Positions 7,121 to 15,804 of a stretch of DNA of 64,000 bases are shown here, one piece after another (the stretch's first letter is position 1; the number at the start of each line of letters is the position of its first letter). Position numbers and translations under genes: made by a program. The notes under the pieces are model-generated. The model saw only the letters and a program-made list of their open reading frames with translations, had not been told where the DNA came from and did not search any database. Origin of the DNA: Natrinema marinum. Its GTDB lineage: Archaea > Halobacteriota > Halobacteria > Halobacteriales > Natrialbaceae. The stretch lies in the NCBI RefSeq assembly GCF_024296685.1, contig NZ_CP100763.1:248001-312000 (forward strand). The letters run 5' to 3'.

Positions 7121-8425
7121 ATGAGCGAAACTGCAACCGATACCGATCGCGAGCCCAGGTTCCGATCGGTCCCGCTCGGCGAGATCGAACCCGCCCGCAG
7201 CCGGCATATGTGGACCCGTTCTGCGGTCTGCATCGCCGCGTCCGGCTACCTCGTCGTCACCGGCGAGTGGGACGGCACCGTCACCGCCCGCGACGCCGAC
7301 TCCCTCGAGGCGCGCTGGACGGCCGATCATCCGGACCACGCAGTCGGGATCGCGTCGCTCGAGGACAGGGGCGACGCGAACGCCGACGGAGACGAGGCCG
7401 AGACGATCGTCGTCGCCGGCCGCGGCGAAACGGGGACGATCGCGGCCTACGACGCGGAGACGGGCGACCGGCGCTGGCGCTACGACACCGTCGCCGACGT
7501 GGGCGAGGCGGTCGAAGACACCGTCTTCTATCTACCCTACGTCGTCGCGCTCGAGGCCGGCACCGACGCCGACGGAAACGCCGTGCTCTACGCGGCCGCG
7601 CGCCGCTACGAGCGCGACGGGGAGACCCGGCAGTGGCACAGCACCGTCTACGCGTTCGACGCCGACGGATCGATCCGGTGGACTCACGAGACCGACGCCT
7701 CGCCGATCGCGCTCGATCTCGACGGCGACGGCGACCGCCTCGCGGTGGGCTACAACCGCTGTCTGGGCGACCACGACACCGGACTCGTCGTTCTCGAGAC
7801 GGCGTCGGGCGAGCTCGCGTGGACGTGGGACCCCGGCACCGAGGGCGACCGCCGCATCGGCGACGTTTCCGTCGACGGGGAATCGATCGCCGTCTCGAGC
7901 CACGGCGACAAGCGCGGCTACCTGCTCGGTCCGGGCGGGGCCGAGCGCTGGAGCGTTGACCTCGCCGTCGAGACCGAAATCGACGGCGAGACGCTGTACG
8001 CGTACCCGAACCACGCCTACGCGAACGACGCCCGGGTGGCGTTCGTCACCGGCAACACCTACGCCGTCGAGAGCCGCGAGACCGAGAACCGGCACCCGAA
8101 CGAACACCGGGTCGCCGCGTTCGACGCCGACGGCGACCCGCTGTGGGACGACGCGGTCCGCGGCTTCGTCCACGGGCTCGCGGCCGACGGAAATCGGCTC
8201 GTCGCCCCCTGCGCGCAGAACTTCCGCGTGCGCGATCCCGACACGCACGCCATCAGTTGCTTCGACCTCGAGTCCGGCGCGGGCGGTCGCGAGCGGTTCG
8301 ACGGCATCGCCACGGCGGCCGCCGTCGCCGACGGCACCGTCGCCGCCATCGAGGAACCGGTGCGGTACCACGACGAGGGGGAGACCCGCGGCGAATACGC
8401 GCTTCGGGTCGCCTCGCTCGAGTAG
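7121..8425 (+). CDS. PQQ-type beta-propeller repeat protein
   Basis: The 434-residue protein has repeated blade units such as VVTGEWDGTVTARDADSLEARW, IAAYDAETGDRRWRYD, VYAFDADGSIRWTHE and LVVLETASGELAWTWD, which are the quinoprotein-type (PQQ_2) blades with a Trp at each end. No signal peptide or membrane segment is visible, so it probably acts in the cytoplasm as a binding scaffold. The ATG at 7121 has a GAGGAG ribosome-binding site 5 nt before it (7110-7115) and is preferred over the GTG at 7115. It follows the DUF3209-like gene directly and converges on the transporter operon. A link to cobalamin synthesis is inferred from the operon only. Confidence 0.75.
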   Translation: MSETATDTDREPRFRSVPLGEIEPARSRHMWTRSAVCIAASGYLVVTGEWDGTVTARDADSLEARWTADHPDHAVGIASLEDRGDANADGDEAETIVVAGRGETGTIAAYDAETGDRRWRYDTVADVGEAVEDTVFYLPYVVALEAGTDADGNAVLYAAARRYERDGETRQWHSTVYAFDADGSIRWTHETDASPIALDLDGDGDRLAVGYNRCLGDHDTGLVVLETASGELAWTWDPGTEGDRRIGDVSVDGESIAVSSHGDKRGYLLGPGGAERWSVDLAVETEIDGETLYAYPNHAYANDARVAFVTGNTYAVESRETENRHPNEHRVAAFDADGDPLWDDAVRGFVHGLAADGNRLVAPCAQNFRVRDPDTHAISCFDLESGAGGRERFDGIATAAAVADGTVAAIEEPVRYHDEGETRGEYALRVASLE

Positions 8426-8460
8426 CGTCGATCGGTGCCCCTCGAGGGCCCACAGACAAT

Positions 8461-9426
8461 TCAACAGTAATGGAGGTCGGGTCGCGGAAACGTCAGCCGG
8501 ACCGTTGCTCCGACGGTCGGAGGGTCGTCGGCGAACGCCTCGACGGCGGTTTCGTCGAACGAGATCGTCACCCTGTTGGTCGCGTCTTCGCGGACGACCC
8601 GTTCGACGACTCCCGAAACGTCACCGTCAGTCTCGTCGATTGCAACTGCTTCCGGCCGGATCGCCGCGTATTCGTCAGACGGCCCCTCGCGTCCGAGTGC
8701 GTCCGCGAGCGACGGCGCAGCCGACAGCGCGATCGCGTTCGATCCCGTGAAATCGGCGACCATCGGCGATGCAGGGCGTTGAAAAACGTCTTCCGGCGTT
8801 CCGATCTGGACCACGTGGCCATCCCGCATTACGGCAATTCGATCCGCAATCGCACGTGCTGTCGTCCGGTTGTGCGTCACGTATACACTGGTGACATCCG
8901 CGAGGATGTCTGCTAGGTCGGCCCGCAGCGTCTGTCGAGTCGGCACGTCGAGCGCGGCCAGCGGCTCGTCGAGCAACATGACGTCGGGCCGAACGGCGAG
9001 TGCGCGGGCGAGCGCAACTCGCTGTTTTTCGCCGCCGGAGAGCGTCGGCGGGTAGCGGTCGGCGAGAGCCGCGACGCCGAGTTCGGCCAGCAACTCGTCG
9101 GGATCGCGCGTCTCGTCGCGGTAGCGGACGCCGTATTCGACGTTCTCCCGGACCGAGAGGTGCGGGAACAGCGCGTAGTCCTGAAAGACGAACCCGAAGC
9201 CGCGCCGCTCCGGCGGCCGGTCGTCGAGCCGTCGCTCGTCGAGCGTCACGGTGCCGTCGTGGTCGTGAAAGCCGGCGACGGCCTCGAGCAGCAGCGTCTT
9301 GCCGCTGCCGCTCGGGCCGAGGACGACGAGGCTCTCGCCGCGCTCGACGGCGAACGCGGCGTCGACGGTGAACGTCTCGGCCCCTTGCGCGGTGAACGTC
9401 GCCCTGAGATCGGCGCGCAGGCTCAT
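8461..9426 (-). CDS. wtpC: Tungstate/molybdate-type ABC transporter ATP-binding protein
   Basis: A 321-residue ABC ATPase with Walker A GPSGSGKT, Q-loop FVFQDYALFPHLSV, signature LSGGEKQRVALARAL, Walker B VMLLDEP, and H-loop VYVTHNRTTA. After about residue 230 a TOBE-type extension ends in TVRLTFPRPDLHYC, as in oxyanion importers of the ModC/WtpC kind. The ATG at 9426 overlaps the permease stop by 4 nt. A much longer in-frame extension upstream lies over the permease gene and is an artefact. It energises uptake with the permease and binding protein encoded upstream in the same operon. Confidence 0.85.
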   Translation of the reverse strand: MSLRADLRATFTAQGAETFTVDAAFAVERGESLVVLGPSGSGKTLLLEAVAGFHDHDGTVTLDERRLDDRPPERRGFGFVFQDYALFPHLSVRENVEYGVRYRDETRDPDELLAELGVAALADRYPPTLSGGEKQRVALARALAVRPDVMLLDEPLAALDVPTRQTLRADLADILADVTSVYVTHNRTTARAIADRIAVMRDGHVVQIGTPEDVFQRPASPMVADFTGSNAIALSAAPSLADALGREGPSDEYAAIRPEAVAIDETDGDVSGVVERVVREDATNRVTISFDETAVEAFADDPPTVGATVRLTFPRPDLHYC

Positions 9427-10412
9427 CGGGATATCCCTCCGCCGGTCGCGTTGCTGTCGGTGAGATATCTGACGACGAGGAAGACCAGCGCGGACACCCC
9501 GAGTAGCAGGAACGCGACCGCGCCGCTCTCGTCGAGTCCGCCCTGGAGGTACGAGTTGTAGACGAAGACGGGGGCGTGTTGTGCGGTCACCTGTCCGCCC
9601 GCGGGCGGGTAGAAGAACGAGACGCTGTAGGCGACGACGGCGACGGCTCCGAACTCCGAGACGGCCCGCGCCCACGCGAGGACGCCGCCGGTAATCATGC
9701 CTCGGACCGCGAGCGGACCGGTCACCCGGCGAAACGTCTGCCAGCGGTTCGCGCCGTGAATGCGGGAGGCGTACTCCAGACGCACGTCGATCGTCTCGAA
9801 CGCCTCTCGAGTCGTGTTCACGGCGTAGGGTGCAGCGACGAACGTCATCGCGAGCACCATGCCGACCATCGTCCCGAGCACCGACAGCCGGGGAAATGCG
9901 CCGTTCTGGCCGAAGCCGAACAGGATGATGATGCCCGCGACGGAGTGGGGAACGACCAGCGGGAGGTCGACGAGACTTTCGACGAACTGCTGGCCGGCGA
10001 ATCCCTGCGCGAGCAGGTGCGCGAGCGGGACGCCCAGCAGGAGGCTGAGAACCGCCGCCAACAGCGGGCCGTAGACGCCGAGATAGAGCACGCGTTGCAC
10101 GTCCGGGTCGAGTGCCTTCTCCAGAACGAGCGACGGGGACTGTCGCGCGACGAAGAGGAACAGCGGCAGCCCCAGTGCGACCATGAGGAGACTCCCGGCG
10201 GTCGCGGTCGCGATGGTGAACGGCGACCCGTCGAGCGCGTAGGCGGTGACGGCCGCACTGCCCACCATGAAGAACGCGTACCAGGTCGGCCTCTCGAGCA
10301 GGAAGGCTGCGACGAACGCGAGTAGCTGCACGGCTATGAACGCCGCCACGAGCGGCGCTCGTCCGATGTTCCTGTCCCCGAATCCCGTCTCAGTTTCAGT
10401 ACCCGTTGCCAT
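9423..10412 (-). CDS. wtpB: Tungstate/molybdate-type ABC transporter permease
   Basis: A 329-residue membrane protein with about eight hydrophobic segments and the permease EAA-type cytoplasmic loop (EYASRIHGANRWQTFRRV) near residue 225. The N-terminal two segments (residues about 20-70) are an addition to the usual six-helix ModB/WtpB core. It lies between the binding-protein and ATPase genes, overlapping the ATPase by 4 nt. The 50-bp gap from wtpA fits one transcript. Substrate is inferred from the binding protein. Confidence 0.85.
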   Translation of the reverse strand: MATGTETETGFGDRNIGRAPLVAAFIAVQLLAFVAAFLLERPTWYAFFMVGSAAVTAYALDGSPFTIATATAGSLLMVALGLPLFLFVARQSPSLVLEKALDPDVQRVLYLGVYGPLLAAVLSLLLGVPLAHLLAQGFAGQQFVESLVDLPLVVPHSVAGIIILFGFGQNGAFPRLSVLGTMVGMVLAMTFVAAPYAVNTTREAFETIDVRLEYASRIHGANRWQTFRRVTGPLAVRGMITGGVLAWARAVSEFGAVAVVAYSVSFFYPPAGGQVTAQHAPVFVYNSYLQGGLDESGAVAFLLLGVSALVFLVVRYLTDSNATGGGISR

Positions 10413-10462
10413 CCTTTGTGAGTGTCATTTGGTGTCGATTTCGGTTCGCAAAGCGAGGCTGT

Positions 10463-11470
10463 CTACGATCCGCTGAGCTCGAGCGGACCGAGGTTCGACT
10501 TCGCGCCGGCGACCTCCATCACGCGGTCCGGGACCGCGTCCTCGCCGCTCTTCGGCACGACGATGGGGTCGACGGGGGTGAGCCCCTGATTTTTCAGGAT
10601 CTCCCGCCCCGGTTCGGTGCCGAAGTACTCGACCCACTTCGCGCCGAGTTCGGGTGACCGTGCAACACTCGGTACGGTGAGGCCGTAGGCGATGGGTGCA
10701 CCGGTGTACGTCCCCGAATCGGTCTCGACCTCCGCCTTGGCGTAGTGGTCCGCGTACGTACTGGTCGCCTTCGAGAGGTCGACCTCCGGCTGCAGGTCGA
10801 TGAACGGTTTCCCCGACGTACTGGAGATCGACTGGTAGTAGAACACGTAATCGAGTTCGCCCGACTCGAGTTGTCCCTCGAGATGCGTCTCCGTCCCGGT
10901 CGGGACCGTCGAGTTCTCGCGGAGCTTCCGGTAGGTGGCCTCGTCGTACAGTCGCTCGCCCTCGAACTCCTCCTTGCCGAGTTGCTGGGTCATCACCGCG
11001 CGGTAGCCGCCGGGGTCGACCGCCGGATCGGAGTGACCGATCGTGATTCCGTCGCGGCTGAGCACCTCCCACCAGTTGTCCTTCGAGATGTCGTCCGCGC
11101 CCGGCGAGTCCTCCCGGTACTGGATCGACATCGAGTTCGTCGTGAAGACGGCGTACCAGTCCCCGTAATCGGGAACGATGTCGTCGCGAATGAGCCGGAA
11201 GTCGGAGACACCGAGCACGTCCGCTTTCCGATTTTGCTGGGTAATCTTGTTCTTCGAGTCGACCGACCCTTTGGCTTCGCGCGTGACGTCGACGCCGTGT
11301 TCTTCCTCGAAGTGCGGTTCTGCCTCGCCGAACGGCGGGGCGAGCGACCCGGCGTGGAAGATCATCATCGAGTCGCTACTGCCACTCTCTCCGATGCAGC
11401 CGGCTACGGCGAGCGCCACCGCGCTCCCGCCCCCCGCCAGAAACGCCCGTCGACTCCGATATTCCGACAT
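10463..11470 (-). CDS. wtpA: Tungstate/molybdate-binding lipoprotein
   Basis: This 335-residue solute-binding protein starts with a Tat lipoprotein signal: Arg7-Arg8 (SRRAFLAGG) and a lipobox AVAGC with Cys25, so it is probably exported folded and lipid-anchored. The mature protein begins with FHAGSLAPPFGEAEPHFEEEHG, and then TREAKGSVDSKNKI and ADVLGVSDFRLI, the conserved sequence of the WtpA/ModA-type archaeal oxyanion receptors. A divergent ModE-like regulator with a TOBE domain supports molybdate/tungstate over sulphate. A 24-bp palindrome spans the start codon. Confidence 0.85.
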   Translation of the reverse strand: MSEYRSRRAFLAGGGSAVALAVAGCIGESGSSDSMMIFHAGSLAPPFGEAEPHFEEEHGVDVTREAKGSVDSKNKITQQNRKADVLGVSDFRLIRDDIVPDYGDWYAVFTTNSMSIQYREDSPGADDISKDNWWEVLSRDGITIGHSDPAVDPGGYRAVMTQQLGKEEFEGERLYDEATYRKLRENSTVPTGTETHLEGQLESGELDYVFYYQSISSTSGKPFIDLQPEVDLSKATSTYADHYAKAEVETDSGTYTGAPIAYGLTVPSVARSPELGAKWVEYFGTEPGREILKNQGLTPVDPIVVPKSGEDAVPDRVMEVAGAKSNLGPLELSGS

Positions 11471-11480
11471 AGATATATCG
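11457..11480. promoter_or_regulatory. Candidate ModE-type operator over wtpA start
   Basis: A 24-bp inverted repeat has 6-bp perfect outer arms (CGATAT at 11457-11462 and ATATCG at 11475-11480) and includes the wtpA start codon. The length and the CGnTAT...ATAnCG arm form resemble the known ModE operator of enteric bacteria. Part of the site is coding, so the pairing could be chance. Confidence 0.4.
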
Positions 11481-11496
11481 CCCTTCCGTTGGCACG

Positions 11497-11505
11497 AGTA
11501 TAATC
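11497..11505 (-). promoter_or_regulatory. TATA box of the wtpABC operon
   Basis: On the minus strand this reads GATTATAC, centred about 31 nt before the wtpA ATG. That places the transcription start at or a few nt before the start codon, inside the candidate operator. Confidence 0.5.
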
Positions 11506-11561
11506 GTTTCCCTCACGATCTGCACGGAGCACCCCTCTATTCCTCGATCGAATGCGCTTGC

Positions 11562-11580
11562 CGAGCGGGCAGCCCGCTCG
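11562..11580. repeat. Perfect hairpin upstream of ModE-like gene
   Basis: CGAGCGGG (11562-11569) and its exact complement (11573-11580) are separated by CAG. It lies between the divergent wtpA and ModE-like genes. It could be a terminator-like hairpin or a protein-binding site. Confidence 0.5.
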
Positions 11581-11702
11581 ACACTAAACCGCGGGGCGGT
11601 AGCCAACGCCGCTCGGTCGATGAAAACGAACTTCTCGTCCGAGCGCGAACGGAGACGCAAACGGCCGCCCGAACGGCCGATTCGTGTCACCGACTATTGC
11701 CC

Positions 11703-12413
11703 ATGGAAAAGGAGTTCGACCCGTACCTGCGGATCGACGACGTGGCCGTCGATCGCAGCGACGTCGCGATGTTGCGCGCGATCGACGACCGCGGCTCGCT
11801 GTCCGGCGCGGCCGACGCCCTCGAGCGATCCTACCCCCGCCTCCAGCAGCGGGTAGTGGAACTCGAGGCGGCGATCGGTCCGCTGGTCGAGCGCACCCGC
11901 GGCGGGGCCGACGGCGGCGGGAGTTCCCTGACGGGGGCGGCCAGGGACCTGCTGGCGCGATTCGATCGGCTGGTCGCGGCCTACGAGGGGGTCGCCCGCG
12001 TCGACGAGACGGTGCTGTCGGGGCCGGTCGTGGCTCGCGACGGCGAACTCGCGACCGTCGAGACGGCGGTCGGCGAGGTGCTGGCGGTCGTCCCGGCCGA
12101 CGCGTCGACCGCGTCCGTGACGATCCGGTCCGACGCCGTGAGCCTACACGCGCCCGCGGACGCGCCGCGGGCCGAGGGGACCAGCGTCCGGAACCAGTTC
12201 TCGGGGACCGTCTCGTGGCTCGAGGCCGGCGACGCGGTCGCACGGGTCGGCGTCACCCTCGAGAGCGCCTCGAACGGCGACGAGCGCGCCGAACTCGTGG
12301 CGCTGGTCACTCGCCGCAGCGTCGACGCGCTCGGCCTCGATCCCGGCCGATCGATCGTCGCGTCGGTGAAGGCGACCGCGGCGCGTGGGGTCGCGCTCGA
12401 GGACGGCTGCTAG
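11703..12413 (+). CDS. ModE-like transcriptional regulator (HTH plus TOBE)
   Basis: The 236-residue protein has a LysR/ModE-type winged helix at about residues 18-75 (SDVAMLRAIDDRGSLSGAAD then RLQQRVVELEAAIGPLVERT) with a Gly/Ser wing. A Mop/TOBE oxyanion-binding region fills about 140-230 (TSVRNQFSGTVSWLEAGDAVARV and RRSVDALGLDPGRSIVASVKATA). It is divergent from wtpABC, so repression or activation of the transporter in response to molybdate or tungstate is the obvious role. The ATG at 11703 is the first Met in frame before the HTH; the longer open frame upstream has no domain content. Confidence 0.82.
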   Translation: MEKEFDPYLRIDDVAVDRSDVAMLRAIDDRGSLSGAADALERSYPRLQQRVVELEAAIGPLVERTRGGADGGGSSLTGAARDLLARFDRLVAAYEGVARVDETVLSGPVVARDGELATVETAVGEVLAVVPADASTASVTIRSDAVSLHAPADAPRAEGTSVRNQFSGTVSWLEAGDAVARVGVTLESASNGDERAELVALVTRRSVDALGLDPGRSIVASVKATAARGVALEDGC

Positions 12414-12526
12414 TCCGTCCAAACCCGCGTTTCGGCGCTGTATGTGTCGGCCGTATGCGGGGCCTACCAACGAGACGCTGCGCCGAGAGCCACAGGTCTT
12501 TTTCGTGGGGATCCGTATCAACTCGC

Positions 12527-12958
12527 ATGTACGACTCCATTCTGGTCGCGACCGACGGCAGCGAGGCCGCGGCAACCGCGGTCGATCACGCTGTCGCGCT
12601 CGCGGAGCGATTCGACGCGCCGCTGTATGCCATCGCCGTCGTCGACGATCGCACCGAGTACGACACCGGCATCGTCGATCCCGAGGAAGCCCGCCAGCAC
12701 CTCCGCGAGCGTGCCGTGGGGTGGCTCGCAGACCTCGAGGAAACGGCGAGCGAGTCCGACGTGGCAGTCGAGACGACGGTTCGAACCGGCGTGCCCCACG
12801 AGGAGATCCTCGGGTACGCGGCCGAGACCGAGAGCGACGTGATCGTCGTCGGCGCCCGCGGCCGCTCGTCGTTCAAGGGCGCGCTGCTGGGCAGCACCGT
12901 CGACAGGGTCGTCCGGGTGGCGGACCGGACGGTGCTCGTCGTCGGAACCGACGAGTGA
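12527..12958 (+). CDS. Universal stress protein (UspA family)
   Basis: A 143-residue protein with the Usp fold: MYDSILVATDGSEAA at the start, and the ATP-binding GARGRSSFKGALLGSTVDRV motif (G-x2-G-x9-G-S/T) near the C-terminus. A T-rich TATA-like stretch around 12496-12503 is about 28 nt before the ATG. It lies after the ModE-like gene with a 113-bp gap, so it is probably transcribed alone. The role in stress is inferred from the family. Confidence 0.88.
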   Translation: MYDSILVATDGSEAAATAVDHAVALAERFDAPLYAIAVVDDRTEYDTGIVDPEEARQHLRERAVGWLADLEETASESDVAVETTVRTGVPHEEILGYAAETESDVIVVGARGRSSFKGALLGSTVDRVVRVADRTVLVVGTDE

Positions 12959-13097
12959 CGGGCCGGCGGATTCGGCGCCGAACCGCCCCGCCGGCGGCGG
13001 CGAGCCGTCGTCCGAGGCCGGTGTCAACGGCCGGTGAGAACGCTGGCCGGATGGGGGAGGGAGAACACTTACCTATACTGTCGTGTGACCTACCAGT

Positions 13098-13598
13098 ATG
13101 TCACTGCTTGTTCCCTTCGACGGATCGGTGTTGGCGACGAACGCACTCGAGCGAGCCTCGACGTTCGGCGACTTACTCGACGAGGAGGTCGTCGTACTGA
13201 CGGTCATCCCCGACGACGCGGACTACGCGCGGGCTCGAGGCTGGATCACGGAAGGCGAGCCGTTCGACGCGGAGGCGATCGCTGCGGGAATGCAGCGTCG
13301 CGCCGACGAGGTCGCGCCGGAGGCGACGTTCCGGACCGAGCGAGTGAGTTCGGACGAGCCGACCGCCACGTCGACGACGAACGTCGTCCGAGAGATCCGG
13401 CGGGTCGCCGGTGAGGTCGAAGCTTCCGTGGTCTTCATCGGCTCGGAGAACGCGGGCTCGGTCATCGCGCCCCAGTCCAGCGTCGGCAGTCCGGTCGCCA
13501 ACGATCAGCGCTACGATGTCTACGTCGTCCGCGAACCCGGCGAGGAGATCGATCCCGAGGAACTGGCCGATATCGACTCGACACAGGACGACCTCTGA
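13098..13598 (+). CDS. Divergent universal stress family protein
   Basis: The 166-residue protein starts MSLLVPFDGSVLATNALERA, a Usp-like N-terminus. The C-terminal part keeps VVFIGSENAGSV...QSSVGSPV but not the full ATP-binding G-x2-G-x9-G pattern, so nucleotide binding is doubtful. An acidic tail ends the protein. A CTTACCTATAC box at 13067-13077 suggests a leaderless transcript. It ends 87 bp before the acs start, whose own TATA box falls in between. Confidence 0.75.
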   Translation: MSLLVPFDGSVLATNALERASTFGDLLDEEVVVLTVIPDDADYARARGWITEGEPFDAEAIAAGMQRRADEVAPEATFRTERVSSDEPTATSTTNVVREIRRVAGEVEASVVFIGSENAGSVIAPQSSVGSPVANDQRYDVYVVREPGEEIDPEELADIDSTQDDL

Positions 13599-13651
13599 TT
13601 GGCAGCAGGGCCGCCCGTCGACCCGCCCACCGCACGGCGATTCGGAGGAAC

Positions 13652-13659
13652 GTTTATTC
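13652..13659 (+). promoter_or_regulatory. TATA box of acs copy 1
   Basis: GTTTATTC is centred about 30 nt before the ATG at 13686. This supports that start and a leaderless or near-leaderless transcript. Confidence 0.5.
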
Positions 13660-13685
13660 CGCTGACCGACCACGGTTCGGACGAA

Positions 13686-15680
<1,995 letters not shown>

Positions 15681-15772
15681 TTTCGCCGTTTCAATTTTCA
15701 CGAAACGCTCGCAGGTACTACGGCCGCAGTTCTACCAGCGGATTACGTATCGATCGGCGCGCTCGGCGACAC

Positions 15773-15780
15773 AGTTATGT
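15773..15780 (+). promoter_or_regulatory. TATA-like box of the Bat-type regulator
   Basis: AGTTATGT lies about 28 nt before the ATG at 15805, consistent with a leaderless start. Confidence 0.4.
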
Positions 15781-15804
15781 TCGCGTCGCCAGAACGAGCG
15801 AACC

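Noticed and set aside
8426-8460. Short palindromic CCCCTCGAGGG word between the propeller and wtpC genes
   Set aside because: CTCGAG words are frequent in this GC-rich DNA and the pairing extends only a few bases, so it does not support a terminator.
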